64,000 bases of DNA. It comes from Anarhynchus alexandrinus (lineage: Eukaryota; Chordata; Aves; Charadriiformes; Charadriidae). This document shows, piece after piece, positions 46,351 through 59,800 of this stretch (within the stretch, counting starts at the first letter, position 1; the number at the start of each line of letters is the position of its first letter). The notes under the pieces were generated by a model. The model was not told the origin of the DNA, made no database searches, and saw only the letters and a program-made list of their open reading frames with translations. The translations under genes were made by a program, and so were the position numbers. The stretch spans positions 1,965,131 through 2,029,130 of the forward strand of contig VUYV01000047.1 of NCBI GenBank assembly GCA_008711295.1, written 5' to 3'.

Positions 46351-49300
46351 AGCGTAGCTTGGTGAAATCAGGTGGATCAAAGACTTGGAGGAGTCACCTC
46401 AGGGGACAATATCATGACAGTAAAGGGATGGAGCAAATGAAATGTCAACGCTGGCAAGTGTGGCCGGGAAGGAGGGGAAGATTTCTAAGGATCCTGGTAG
46501 CTCCCTAAGAGGAGCACCAAAAGGCTGAATCTAAGCACCCTCATTACATTAGGAACAGTTATGAAATGATGCTGCCTGCTCTTATTTATGGGGAGCTCAG
46601 CTAGCAAAAGGGAGAGAGACTTAATCTCAAAAACCTGATAAAAACAACACTAGATATGAGTTATTCAGCAGGAGGAGGAGAGTGCTGAAAGAAGGAACAC
46701 GACTTAGCAAGCACTTAGAGCTGAATATCTGTGCTCTCTGCTGATAAAGTTGTGGCTCAAACTCTATTGCTCAAATTCTTAAACACCGTGAGCTGAGCAC
46801 ACATTTCAGAGTAACAATCAGATGCAAAAGGCGCTACATGTTAGATAGGATTTCCATTCCCTAGAAAGAAGCCAGCATTGAACTAGAACTGCCCCAGAAG
46901 TCAGCAAATGCATGAATTACTAGGCACTGTTATCTTAAGATTTAAAACAAGGCTCTGATTTGGAAAATCCAGGTCAGATTCAGGGTTTCAGAGTAAGTCA
47001 CATACTATGCACATTGGCAGTTACTGAGTTACCGTGTATGCCATAAACACGATGTCTAAGTTGTAGGGGCAGACCCTGAGGATCATATTCAGTTGGTGCT
47101 TGATCTGTCTTATCGCACTGGTGAAACTGGATTTTGACCAAGTAGTGTGCTAGAGATCCTCATTCCACTACACACATGCACACACATACACACACGCATT
47201 CAGGCAGGCAGTCTCATAAACTTTAACTATGTGCAGAAATTCCCATATTGCCTCTTGGATATGATCCAACACATGAAGGGGCACACTGGTGGATGATAAG
47301 TGCCCACCAGGTACAAAGCCTTCTCTTTTCTCCCTGGGTCAAGTTCTGTTATGAGCTGCCCTATTGTCTTTGCAATAAAACCCATCAAATTCCACCAGTA
47401 TAAAGTAACAAGCTGTAGCCCTTCTACCAACCTACATCTGCTATTTAAAGCAGGCCAAGAAAACAACCAGCAATGTCAACTCTTCATTCTGTTCCTCAGA
47501 TCATCAGCTCGCTGAAAATAACAAAATCTGAAAGGCATATGGACCTTTTCATAAAAACAACAAACACACAAACAAACCCTCAGATGAGTTTCCCGAGTCA
47601 GCAGGATCTGTCTGCTAATTATTACCGTGCTGAGGGCCCAACTATCCTGTAGCCAGAAATTACTCAAGAAGAGGGCTGAGTTCTTCCCCCCAAACTGGAC
47701 TGTTTGGGCAGGCTGAACTCCTTCATTTCTGGGGATAATGAGGGGGATTTAGCTCCCCAAACCAGTACAGTCACAAGACTTAGAAGGATAGCAGGGGACT
47801 TTTGGTGGCCAGTGGGGGCTTCTATTACCCTTACCTTCCTGTCCATGCTGCTCACATGTAGACAGCAGAGACAGAGAACCTCTCTCTGGCTCAGGAGCCC
47901 TTGAGGAGACGTTTTGACCTGCACAGAGAGAAATATGGATAGATGAATGGTATTGGGTCTGGAATAATGCAGGCTGGAAAAAAAAAAAAAAAAAGAGGGG
48001 GAAATGTCTATAGGCACAGATGGTTTTAGCCCTGAAGTGCTCTCTCCCTCTGCTAACCTCAGAGCCTCCAGGGAAATGTGTCCATGAGGCATGGGAGAAA
48101 GGAGACAGGAACAACACAAGGCTACAGCATCCTACACAAACATGACCTTCCCCGCAGACCCGCCAGGACCTGGTCTCTCCTCTTTGCAAAGGGCAGAGGG
48201 GGGTGATGTGAACCAACAGGGCAATTACCTTCGGCAGACGGGCCCCCCGTGCAGCCCCCACGTCTCAGCTCAGAGCTGCTGCCAGCCCTCTCTTCCAGGG
48301 AGAGGATAGAGCTCACCTCCCCATCCAGAAAAAAAAGTAGCATCTGTGGGAGAAAGACATATGTCTGGCCTCCACCGTGAACCCTGCGCCTGGCAGGAGA
48401 AAGCGATGCCGATTCCAGCCCCAGCTTTTCATTCCTGTTGTAACAGTCATAAACGCCTGCTGAAACCTAAGAAGAACAAGACTGTAATCCTAATAAAACA
48501 ACATTCTGGAACCCTGAAAACTAGATGGAGGCTTCTCAGGCCAACTTTAAAATTATATTCACTTTTCCAAAAGCTGCACTTTCTGTGTGCCGGCTGGATG
48601 GACGCTGGCGGGCTGACCCCAGGAAGCACTCCGATGTGGTATTTCAGCAGGGAAAGCACAGAAGGCAGTCCCTGCAGCATGGCAGCCATCCTGTCCCCAA
48701 AATATAGAGACAATCCCCCATGCTCAGGCTCTCAAGGTCGACTCCTAAAAGCAAGCCGGGATCTTTTTTCTCCAAAGCCAGCCGCCTTTTCCAGGTGCCC
48801 TGAAAGCCTGACTCAATAGAGCAGGCAAAGACTGTATTTGTTTGGATGCAAAAGCTGGTGTAAAGGCACAGCTTTCCATGCTGAAATCTTTCCCTCCCTA
48901 TTTGGACTGTTGTGTTGAACAGAAGCCCTAGGATTTTCCTTTGTGCACCAGCCACCCCTAAAGTGAAGAGCAGGAACAAAGGGGCTTCAGGTTCTCCCCT
49001 CTCCATCATGCAAAGGGCAGTTCCCTGGGGAGATAATTAACAGCTGCGCTCACGAGCTGGCGTGTGTCTCTAGCAAGGCACCACATCAGCTAGCGCTTCT
49101 CTGGGGTCCTTAAAACGCAGAAGGGACTGACCAGCAATGAGCCTGAGGGTGGCAGATTCTCAGCGGCTGTAAATTTGCATCCTTTCCCTGGCATCGGTAG
49201 AGCTGGAGCTGCACCAGCGAAGGAGCTGCCCTCTGGAACGTGCACGTGTCGAGCTGTGCCGGCCCTTTCAGAAAGAAAACCCCTCTGTTGCCAACTGTTG

Positions 49301-51209
49301 TGATTTTACTGCAAATCTTCCCTGATGTTACGCGAAACCCAAGCTCCTGATGTGCCACTCTATCTAGCACTTTCACTTGAAGAAAAAAAATCTGTGGTCC
49401 TTATGGTTTTAAAGAAAACACTTTTCAGGAGATGGCCTGAACACATGCTAAAGGCTAAAAGTAGCATTCACAGAATAAAGCCATGTCATGACTTTTTAAA
49501 GATTCTTACAATTCTGGAGGTCCAACCTGTGATCTAGGGAGCGACCGGCTATAGAGAACCCAACAACTGACTGGGAAAGTGCATTGCCTGATGACAAGTA
49601 TTGGTTTCTTGGTGGTGGAAAGCATTTGACAGCCGTCTAATGAGCTCTACAGTAATGACACTGCAGCAATGACAAGAGTCAGTCCCTGCAGGGAATAGGA
49701 CATTTGAATTGCAGATGCCCACAGGGCGCTAGTAACATTTATCTGGTAAACAGCATTTTCTATCATCACGTTGTCTTAGAAGCATCAATTAATTAACTCG
49801 ACTAACTCACCAGTGAAGTAGGAAATTTTTTTCAGGCGGTGGCTGGGGAAGCTTTGAAGGTGCGTAGGGGCTCCATGTCCCAGCCCCAGGCCAGTGAGGC
49901 TATCAGGGTCAGGGCTGGCTTCTTAAGAGCTCAGCACTTAGGCAGAGGGCCAGCTTCCCCGAGTGACCCCCTTCCCACTGAGACGTGCACGCGCACCGTA
50001 CTCTGAAAATCTCATCACGACTGTCCCGGTGGAAAATGAGGGGCTGAAAAGCAGCTCCCAGGCCAGAGTGCTGGACTACTGAAACCATACTCTGAAAGGC
50101 TAATCTTGGTGACGACACTGAGGCCCTCTTTGGCCTTGGGTGAATCATTTAACACCCACATAAACATCCACAGATACACAGCTCCTCCCCATGCCACAAG
50201 CCGTTACCTACTCATTACATTAAGATCACTCTTGACTTCCTTACTTGGCCCTGACTGTGGGTGCTGAATTCTTAGAAATCTGGCCCTGAGCTATTTTGGA
50301 TGGGCCCTGCAGAGCACAGCAGGAAAGACAAACCTCAGCTCATGTGTGCGCTTAGCACTGCACAAGAGGGGGCAGATCCCGACCGATTCACAGGAGCCTC
50401 AAGCGTGGAAGAAAAGAGAAAAGATCTGCCTGCATTAATGCACTGTTTCTGGTTTATTTTGAGTCTTTGCTGAGTGGAGCCTTTAATCTCTGCTGAGTGG
50501 AGCTTTTGTGAAGGGAGTCTTAAAGATTTGGAAAGAAATCAACAGACATAGGCAACATCACAGATCAAAATAATAGCATGTATTATTGCTGGCCATAAAA
50601 GAGTGAGCATTTCTGAGCGCGATACTCAGATGGAGGAGATTCAGCTATCAGTGCCTTTCACACACTACATTTTTCCCACTTTAGCCAATATAGCCATCTC
50701 CCCTGTGCTTCTTTCTCAGGATCTCTTCTGCAATGGAGTATAAGCTGTATAAGTCACATTTCGCTTCCCGATTCAAATCAGCTAAGTGATACTTCAGTCC
50801 ACAGAGAAGGAAGAGAGAGCGAGCACTTTACACTTGAATAACTAAAAGCTTCTAGTGTGACTCAAAGGCAAACTTCACTAACCTTTAATTTTCCCCACTT
50901 CTTAACTGCACACAGATCCAATGAAATCAAATGAGATAATCCCAGCCTGGTGCAGCCTGGAAGCAGAGGTGAAAACCTCCCAGAGCTCACGCAATCAGAA
51001 TAGAGCTCGGACATTGTCGACTTCCCCCTCAACTATTTCCAAATAAAACACTTTTGTTGCTTGGTTGCTCCTGCCAAATGAGCTAACAATAAAAGAAGGA
51101 ACTTGCAACGCTTCTATCCACAGGAAAAAAAAATTGGAAAAAAAAAAAAGAAAGAGAAGTTAAGGATCTTTAGGAAAAAAACAAAAGGAAAAAAAAAAAC
51201 GAGAAACTA
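46351..51209. other. Gene-free stretch
   Basis: No gene seen. Contains a 17-base A-run at 47979-47995, overlapping open frames of 150-170 codons near 47664-48819 without known homology, and A-rich simple sequence at 51124-51200. Confidence 0.5.
47169..47198. repeat. Imperfect (CA)n microsatellite
   Basis: About 30 bases of CA dinucleotides interrupted by TG and TA steps. Confidence 0.8.
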
Positions 51210-51290
51210 TAGGCCAGATCCTCTGGCTGGAGTAAATCAGCACAGGCACAGCTCTGTTGCTTTACCCCAGGCAAATTGTGGGCCTGGTGC
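51210..51290. repeat. Decayed palindromic amniote repeat
   Basis: AGGCCAGATCCTCTGGCTGG with AGTAAATCAGCACAGGCACA resembles one half of a palindromic repeat (GGCCAGATCCTCAGCTGG-TGTAAATCAGCATAGCTCC). The second arm is much eroded (TTTACCCC near 51262, GGGCCTGG near 51280). Confidence 0.5.
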
Positions 51291-52756
51291 TATTCTGCAT
51301 TTCTCAGGGGTAGGGGGTGGTCTCCACTGGAAGATTGCGACACTGCAGGATACTTTTCCATATTAAAAAGGCGCTTTTTAGCGTTTTGTCTATTGCCAGG
51401 TTTTGGGTTTATTGAGGACTCATTTGGCAGAGCCATCCTGGAAGAACAATACAGATGTTTTATGGAGAAATAAACTGGGACTTGGGCTGGATTCTTTCAG
51501 TGCTGGATTCCACCTAATTTGGATGGAGGAACGGCTCTTTTAATGAAGGGTGCAATCAAAACCTGTACGAAAAGCCAATATGCCCTGGGCAAAGGGAGCA
51601 GTAGATATACTGCCCTTCTCTGCCTCGGCAGCCCAGTAAATTCTGGTCTCTTTAGCAGAGCAAAAGCCTCCCTTCTCACATACCTCTTCAGCCAGGGAAT
51701 CAGAGCCCCACGGCTTTGTCACGGCTACCCCTCCGTACCCTCAGCCGAGTCTCTTGAAGGGAAGCGGTGGTCTCTCAGCAATGAAGGGTCTTTACAGATC
51801 AGATCTGTCACATCTTTATAAGGAGCTGATCCTGCGAAGACAACAGGTCTTTGTGAGCAATCCATCAGCAGCGACACACAGTCATCTTCTTCATTAGCAG
51901 CATTTTTCAAGTGGCAGCTCCTGGAGCATGTAGAGAAGATGTAGGACCTTCACTAATGAAAGACTGTAAGGGAAGGGCTGAAAAACTTTGACTCTCCACC
52001 CAGTGACAGCTATGGCTGAGCAGGTTGGGCTCACTCCCATGCAAGGACAGCAATGACAGATGACTGAAGAAATCCAGGTTTATTTTTTATTGTCAGCTAC
52101 TTCTTTTCACCTAGTCCTTCTGCCATGAATTGTGCCTAATGAAAACATCCAACTTGACTCACTACCTAATCCACTTTGTTTAGTCTCCGTACACAATGAA
52201 AGAACATAATGTGAGTACCCATTGAACCATGGCAATTGTCATCTACAGAAGAAAGTGTTTGCCCACCTCCACAGCAATGCTGAGGACTCACTGTACTTTA
52301 GGTCAGAACAAGCCGAAGGAAAGCTGTAGGCTAAAAAGCCTCCTTTCTCTTTTCTTTGGCTTCTTCCTTACTTCACATTACGCGAATTTTGCTCTTCGCA
52401 TAAACCATCCCTTCAGATCTTTTTGTGGAGCTCAACACTTTGGTTAGCAAAGCAAAGGAAGAGAGACTTGAGTGTTAAACTGACACAATTTCCCTGGGGT
52501 TATTAAAAGTGGCCAGATGTGCTGGGATATGCTATAGAAATGTCCACAGTAGGAGGACTCCAAAAGTGAAATATTGGAATGGAATTTACACAAGTTCCTA
52601 ATTGCAGCATTGTAGGAAACTGCAAGGTACCAGAAAATAACACACAGCCTAAGCAGCTCCAAGTAGTTGATAGTTTGCAAGTCAAGGGCTTGGCTGATGG
52701 AAAGAAAAGAGTTTTCAGGAATTGCTTTAGGCCGGCATCGAGCAAGGTAGATTAGA
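51291..52756. other. Gene-free stretch
   Basis: Nothing recognised apart from short open frames. Confidence 0.5.
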
Positions 52757-52900
52757 CTGGCTCAGATCCAGCAATGCCCTTAAGCACACGCTTAACTTTA
52801 ACCCTGAAAGAGCCACTGAAATCGATGGAACAATCAGCACCCTCATGTCTTACAGACACTCAAGTGCCTGCTGATTCAAGACAAGCTTGTGTGATGCTTT
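52757..52900. repeat. Decayed palindromic amniote repeat
   Basis: CTCAGATCCAGCAATGCCCT, TAAGCACACGCTTAACTTTA and CACTGAAATCGATGGAACAA follow the order of the palindromic type seen at 34762-34890 (AGCACTTAAGCACATGCTTA, AACTTTAAGCATG, TTGAAATCAATGG). The second arm is weak. Confidence 0.5.
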
Positions 52901-54039
52901 GTAAGACAGTCACAGCAATGAAGTGAGCCCACCTCTCCAGCTGGAGGGTTCCGTTTCCAGCACCTGCTCAGGCTGCATGGGATCAGTACATCAGGCTGCA
53001 TGCAGGGACAGAAATCTCCTATTCTGAAACCATTTCTAATTTCTTCTAATTTACTTTCCTCTCTTTTGAAATCAACAGCCAACTTTTCAAAAGTACCTGT
53101 GAAATTTACCCCCGTAGGAATGGCTGGAGACATTCCTGCTGGCTCTTCCAGAGCCTGGATTTCACTGACATCTCTCCCAGTTTCTCTTTCAGTTTGTTTT
53201 TTTTTAACAGTCCATGGGGTTTTTTGGCCTGTCTTGGGAAATGCAGTTTAGAGGATAGATAGGTTTGTTTAAGCTGGAGTTTTCACAGCTCTGGAAGGTC
53301 CTTTTGAGACCCACGGAAAGCTTGTTCAGGGGGTACAACAAGCGATACAACAAAGACAAGGAGTTGGTTTTGCCTAGGAGTGGAAAATAAAAATACTGAT
53401 ATTTATCTGTTACTGCTACTCCAGAACTAAATACTTAATTTTTAGCTACCACTGACAAGGCTAACAACTGCACTCCCTGATCATTGCTGGGTTAATATCT
53501 TTCATTTCCTAACCATCTGATGAATGCAGTGATAGCCAGTTATACGCTGTGCAATATGCAATTTTTGGCCAGGCCTTCCTTTGTGGTCTCTGTTTGCATT
53601 TGCATTAACCTGGGAGTATTAATCAGGTCATGCAGACACCCAGGAACATAAACCAACTCAAACACCCAAAAGATACACACCACACTCAGAATCAACACAC
53701 AGAAACCACAGGATCGAGTGCAGTGTCCATTAACTGAACCAGATTAATCACATACACACTAAGGGAGTCCAAACATAAAACATCTGATTCCCACCAACCC
53801 TGAACTATACAAACTTGAGTAAAGAACCCTGAGACATGACCGGCTTACTGCCCCTACCAAATATGATGTTAGCCCCTTGAAAACAAGGTCCTGTCCAGGT
53901 AAGGAAATTACGACCCACACAAAGATGACCAGTGGTCTAAATCACCCTGAAAGCTAATTCATTCAAGGCTCAGCACTCCCCAGGAAACAACCTCCAAAGT
54001 CCATATCCTCTAAGCCCAGGTGTTACAATCCTTTCCACA
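52901..54039. other. Gene-free stretch
   Basis: Nothing recognised. The 54040 border of the LINE is approximate, so its last 100 bases may belong to that element. Confidence 0.45.
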
Positions 54040-55090
54040 AACGTGCCAAACTTGTTCTTATAACAAGGTGTTATTTGTTCCCAGCTCCTACTGGAAGGCT
54101 GTTTCAGAACCTCCCAGCTCCGCATAGTCACAAACTTTCCTCTGATTTAGGCCTAGTGTGCTCAGGCCAATTTGTACCCATTTAGCCTTGTGTTCTTTAA
54201 CTTACATAGCTTAATTTTGTCTCTGATGTTTACCGTCCTGATGTATAGATGTACAGCCATCACCCTTCTTCCCAGCTTTCATTTGTCTAGGTTAAAAACC
54301 TAGCTTTCATTCTTCTCTCAAAGGACAAGCTCTCCATCCTCCCAGCATCTTCACCACCCTTTTCTGTATGCAGCCCAGGTCAAACTCATGCTTGAAGAAC
54401 ATGGGGACTAGAATCATCCATATGTCCAGGATGTCACATGAGGCTTCACCAGTTCCTAGGAAACAGCATACCTACCTTCTCCAGGAAGAAACACCTCCCG
54501 GGATATATTTGAAGTTGTGCATACCTTTCTGAGAGCCCATCCTGTGACTGAGCTATCCACACGTGTTTCTTCCCCTTCGCCATCTACAGCTGATGAGTCT
54601 CCAGTTTATAGTGGAAATTCTTATTACTCCCTAAACTCATGACTTTGCATTTTGCACTACTGGATTTCATCTCATTTCTATTACTCCAGTCTTCAAGGTC
54701 ATCCAGTTCTTTCTGTATGGCACGCCTCCCAAGTTTGTGTCATCAGCAGACTTCAGCCACATGCTATGTTTTGTGCCAAGGTCATTCATGAAAATATTAA
54801 ATGAGATCCGTCCCCAAGACGAATCCTTGAAGAACTCCGCTCATATACCCAGCCAGATACTTTCCCTTTTAACGCTGCTTGTTGTTGTTGCTCAGTCAGT
54901 TCTTCAAGCGTCTTAACAGGACCCATTCTAATCTCCAATTTATGTGATAAACACGCAAAACGGCACAACATCAAATGATTTACTGATGTCCAGATAGGTA
55001 AGACCCATTGCATTCCTCTTGCCTAGAAAACCCAGCTATCTAATCCAAGAAAGTTGCCAGGTTTGGCATAACTTCTCCCTGGACTCACAC
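54040..55090 (-). mobile_element. Ancient CR1-group LINE, about 1 kb of the 3' half, minus strand
   Basis: On the plus strand it runs as the reverse complement of the turtle/crocodile-type CR1. In order: GGAAGGCTGTTTCAGAACCT, CCCATTTAGCCTTGTGTTCT, CCTGATGTATAGATGTACAG, GAGGCTTCACCAGTTCCTAG, GACTTTGCATTTTGCACTAC, TTGTGTCATCAGCAGACTTC, ATGAAAATATTAAATGAGAT, GAAGAACTCCGCT, ACATCAAATGATTTACTGAT and GTTGCCAGGTTTGGCATAAC. Order and spacing are kept over about 1 kb. The frame is broken throughout. Confidence 0.8.
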
Positions 55091-57324
55091 AAATTATTCA
55101 GGATGCCACCTCGCTCTTTCAGACTGTGACTTCTCTTGACATCTACTTCCCTTGGGAACCACAGGTCTGCTGGCCTCAACGGAGACCCCCCCACGTAAGC
55201 ACCCTCTTGCCAGCCGGCCCATGGCTGTGGAGCTCATTTCCCATAGGAGCAGAATGACCATGAACCTCAGCGCTACCAGCACGAAAGGAAAATAAAACCC
55301 AAATAAAGCCTCACTCTTACAGAGAAAGACTGTTCGAACTCGCCCAGACCAATGCTCCCAAGTAAAGCAGCTGACAGTGAACCAGTTTTCATATGACAAC
55401 TAAGACATGGTGAGGATGGTAGGCAGGATCTTACACCCACCCGACCTATTGTGTAGTGCCAGGTTCCTAGGAATCATTATGCCATTGTGCATTAAAATTA
55501 ACACCGTTAAATTAATGTTGTTAAAGCACGAAGCAAGTACCACTAATGAACGAGGTGTTGGCTGAGTTACTGTAATTTTGCCTAATGTAATAACTCTGTT
55601 ACAAAGAGGCACGTGGTTTGATGCTTACGCACATAGATGGCTTTATGTACCAGCACTTTATTATTGATAAAATCTGACTGCAGTACAAACTTGTGCCTAT
55701 TTTTGTCTCGTCTTAAGCAGGGAGGAAAAGAAAATGACATCAATCCAAAGGGAATAAAGGTTATGTTACTTTCCTTTGATAACACTGGGAAACAAGCAGC
55801 TTGCCATTCGGGATTCATTGGTATTCACTGTAATAAACACACTTCCTGATGTATGTATGTGATTATAACGAGCACTGTACAAAAATGACACTGTAATTTA
55901 GGAATAAGACAAACACAAGTGATGTAGTTCAAAGCTCCGCTGCACTCGCTGCATTTTTGTTTGGTTTGCTGTTTTGTTTTTAACTGACTCTCCGTGCCCA
56001 CAAAAGCAAGGATAGCCTCAAGGGTTGCCCCGGCTGAAAAGCATCTGAAGTGATCCCCGCTGACCTTTCTTTCTGATAGCACCCCGCCTGCCTTTTAATG
56101 GAGGCCTGAACCGAGTCAGAGGTGAAACAGATAAATGACTGAAGATCCAAATGTTTTCTCAACAGGCAAGTTCCCACATGCTCAATTTTCTTTTCCTCCA
56201 TGAAGAACAAGAGGGGGAAAAAATTGCAAGTGATTAGCTAATGAACATCTGGTTTGCTTTATTTGTGCTTCCTTGCAGCCAGGGGTTGCATTTACTAATT
56301 TTTATTTCCTACTAAAAACAAAAAAAGGAGCTTTTTTTTTTTTCTTTCCAAAGCCTGTAGAGAAGTAGGCTCCTCACAAGTGTGGCCATTCTTTCCACCA
56401 CTGTGATTACCTGGCCCACATGCCACGTCCTGTGTGGTTACCTTCTGTCCTGAACTTTTCATGTGGTTTGACATGTCTTTAATTTAGACAATCAGACCAC
56501 GTCTAACCTGAAACAAAAACACTCTTTGGAGATCCTGAGCCCTTTTTGAATTCTACAGATGTCAACCCAGCGGGATGCTATGTCAAACTGTTAATTATAT
56601 GTATAAACAGGGTCGATGGTAATTACGTACTAAACACAAATATTATCTGATGTAAATATAGACTGATTGTGCTCTTGCACTACTGACTGCTAAAAATAAC
56701 TGATTTAAGGCCCAGCGCTGCACTGATTTCAGATTTGGGCAATGCCGTTGATTCACATTGACTTGTGCATGCTCATTTCAGCTCCTGAATTCGTCTCTCT
56801 GGGGTTTTCACGCAACTGAACATTTGACCTTGCAGAGGAATAATCAAAGATGGTATTTATGAAGAAGCACCTCAGAAGAAAATAATGATTTGGAGATCTG
56901 CTCTCCCTCCACCTCATAGAAATCCAGTTTTCCAAGAGGGCTTAAGCACTCACCTGAACTTCTCCAGCCCTTTTTTTCAGAGCATTTCAAGCAGGTTCCC
57001 AAAATCTTTTGCTGCTTTGAGGAATTACAGCCTTTCTTTGCATGGTCAATTCATTTCAGAGGCAACTATGGCTCCTTCATTGTTTACCGTTGCCCAGCAT
57101 TGAACCAGGGGTTAAGGAAATAAATTGTTAGCCATAAACCCTTTAAAAACATGTTTTAGTTTCTTCCTCCCACTCCCACAGATTTACCTTCCACTTACTT
57201 TACCAATGAGTCGCTCACTCTGTTCTGCCTTCACTGCAGTCTCAAAGTCCCCGGACCCTCGGTGTTACATTTTTATTCAGCAGACTAAACTCCCAAATTC
57301 TTGAAATGGCCATTTATGGCAAAT
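55091..57324. other. Gene-free stretch
   Basis: No gene seen. 55475-55690 (TTAAAATTAACACCGTTAAA, TACTGTAATTTTGCCTAATG, GGCTTTATGTACCAGCAC) and 56575-56705 (TCAAACTGTTAATTATATG, GGTAATTACGTACTAAACAC) are candidate conserved blocks. 56706-56775 may be another eroded palindromic repeat. Confidence 0.45.
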
Positions 57325-57400
57325 CTTGGAGCCAGATCCAGAGCAAAGTTGCAGCAGTGTAAATCTGGAGGGACACTCATGTGGCGCTTGTAACTGATAT
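57325..57400. repeat. Possible relic palindromic amniote repeat
   Basis: GGAGCCAGATCCAGAGCAAA and GTAAATCTGGAGGGACACTC recall the CAGATCC-GTAAATC type at 51210. Short and diverged. Confidence 0.3.
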
Positions 57401-57804
57401 CATACTCTGCCCCATTTTATCACTTCCATCTTTCTTTATCGTCAGATCGTCCAACCAACTTGTTCTCTAGAGAAGGATCATAAACCCACAGGTAATTGCA
57501 GGATGGCCACACAGACAGTAAAAAGGAAAAGCCTGCAGATGGGTAGTTCAAAGAGAGATTTCTCAAAAAACACTAAACCACTGAAAGGAGCCAAGCTGTG
57601 TCTCATTTGCGGATGTACTGAGCATCTATAAGTTTATTTAAAATCAGCAATAGCTGCAATATGCAACGCCTATCAAAATCAGACATTTACCCACAACTGT
57701 GGCTTTTGAAAGACGTGATTTACTTCAGAACTGAAGAATAAATAACAGGGCTTTTAGACAGACTAATAAATGTATGGTCCAGATACTTTTCCAGTAGCAT
57801 ATTT

Positions 57805-57880
57805 ATTGTCCAAGGCCTCTAGTCAGCAGCACACTTAATTTTAAGCACATGCTTAAGTGCTTTACTGAACAAAGCTGAAA
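57805..57880. repeat. Relic half of a palindromic amniote repeat
   Basis: TTAATTTTAAGCACATGCTT followed by AAGTGCTTTACTGAACAAAG is one arm of the same palindromic type as 34762-34890 and 52757-52900. Confidence 0.45.
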
Positions 57881-59695
57881 TGTGGACCTACCAGGCAGCT
57901 CAAGAAAAGTACTTTCACATTAGTCATCCTTCATGAGCAATGATAGCAACTGAGCTTTTTACCATTATATGCACAATCCAAGCTTGGAAGCAGCTTTTCT
58001 CCTTGGAGCTGTAATCTAGCAGAGAAAGCAATGACCTTGGAGAGTAGGAATGGCTTTCCTTGCTTCTTAGGCTGCCCCATGCAACCACTGGATGATCCAG
58101 CATGAAGCCCTAGAAAGGCTTCATCCAGCGTTGCACAGGTCAAGTGGCTGGTGCACAGCTTTCAGAGCAGATGGTGGTACTGACTTACAGAAAGGTAAAG
58201 GAGGCAGGATTAAGCAAAGCTGCAACAACCACACTGTTATACCAGATAATTTTATGCACCTGACAGTGTTAATACACATCTGACAAGGGCAGAGGCTCAC
58301 CCAAGTCTGAATGTTGCTTAGCACCCCACCTACCCCAGCTATTTAGTTTTGGAGACAAGGAAAAGATCCAGGGTGACCACATACATCACAGTGTAAGATC
58401 CCCCTTGTTGCCCGTAGGCTACTGGAAGTGCAAACACCTTCCTAAGCGAGTGCACTGGGTAAATATTCTACTCCAAGGATTGCGTGCAGAAAAGGGACTG
58501 TTGGTACCGCTGAAATCTTTAAAAGAGCAAGAAAAAGTAATAACCATATATTGTTCTATAAAGCGTGTGGTATCAAGTGAAACCTGTATCAGTCAGAAGA
58601 CTGCAGGGTTTATTTTGATGTAAGAGGCAATTTCAGAGAAATAAAATGTTGACAGCAGATACTGATTTGCTGCAAGATTCCGCAAAAGTGAGTAGTCACA
58701 GCTCCTCAGATAGGACATGAGGCAGGTGGGAGTATTCATTTGCTGAGGACAAGAGTTTGCACAACGGTGGGCAACTACTGGCACGAGCAGTCCCACAGCC
58801 TTGTGAATAGCCTGACCTCGCCAGGGTCACTTATGCAAGAAATTGCTTGACCTGATATGTCCACACTGACCCTCAGAGTCTGTAAGCTGCCTCTCTCCAT
58901 TGAGGTACACACATAAGAGAAGGAGGAGCTATGCGAGCTCTGGGCCTCATGAAACCTGGGTCCCTTTAGATTTATGCTTTGTGGATGACTGTCTGTTTAA
59001 CTGAATTGTGCTGGCAATGTGAGCTTCCCCTGTATAAGACACCAGAGAATCCTCATGGGAGAGAAAGGAAAGAAAATCATCATCCACTGTGCATCATACT
59101 AAACACTAGAGAATCCACATAAAATTATGTCTCTAATTAAAGGGTGGATTCTCTGGTATATTACCAATTATCTAACCTTTTCCTGCTTTCCTGCTCTTTT
59201 CCATCTTCTGATGTCTAATAAGGATTGAGCTTAGCTTTCCCTGTGCTAGGAGGAATAACTAGGTCTCTCTCCAAGACCTGGCCATGTATTTGCATAAAGC
59301 TTGTTAAAAAGTGAATATATTTGAGACTCTCTCAGATTTGGGTGAAATCGGGCTACGGGTAGAGAGCGATGGGGGCAAAAAGCAGGAAAAGGGACCACAC
59401 ACCCCAACGGTCACACAGAGCATGACGGCATAAATCTTTCTTTCCCTGTAGGAAATCAGGCTAAAAACAATGACCAAAATTGCAGGTGTAACTCTTGCCA
59501 CATTGCAGACACTTGCTCATTTAATACAAGAGTCTGTGATATATCTGACACGTGGTAGTGCTTGGAGGACTTGGTTGTGATAAAGTTCATGCCAGGCTCC
59601 ATTCATACGCACCAAGAAAACAGTTCTTATGTTCACAAGTCTTTAGTCTAAATAAACCAGGCAGAAAGTTGACGAAATTTTCATTTCAGAACAGG
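57881..59695. other. Gene-free stretch
   Basis: Nothing recognised. Confidence 0.5.
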
Positions 59696-59800
59696 TAAGG
59701 GCTCAGATCCACAAAGAAGTTCAGATGCTTCGGTCCTATTTATTTCAACAGGAGTCAAGCTGCAAAGTATTCTTTGCAGATTTGGGCTTAAGTAACTTGT
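59696..59800. repeat. Possible relic palindromic amniote repeat
   Basis: GGGCTCAGATCCACAAAGAA at one end and TTTGCAGATTTGGGCTTAAG at the other are diverged inverted arms around CTATTTATTTCAACAGGAGT. Confidence 0.4.

Noticed and set aside
47979..47995. A-run as the tail of a processed retrogene
   Set aside because: No mRNA-like sequence or target-site duplication is recognisable upstream.
47664..48819. Overlapping frames of 150-170 codons
   Set aside because: No known protein pattern. They overlap each other on both strands, and one includes a poly-A-derived Phe run.
50090..50170. MIR-like string (CCTTGGGTGAATCATTTAAC)
   Set aside because: Too short to separate from chance without a repeat search.
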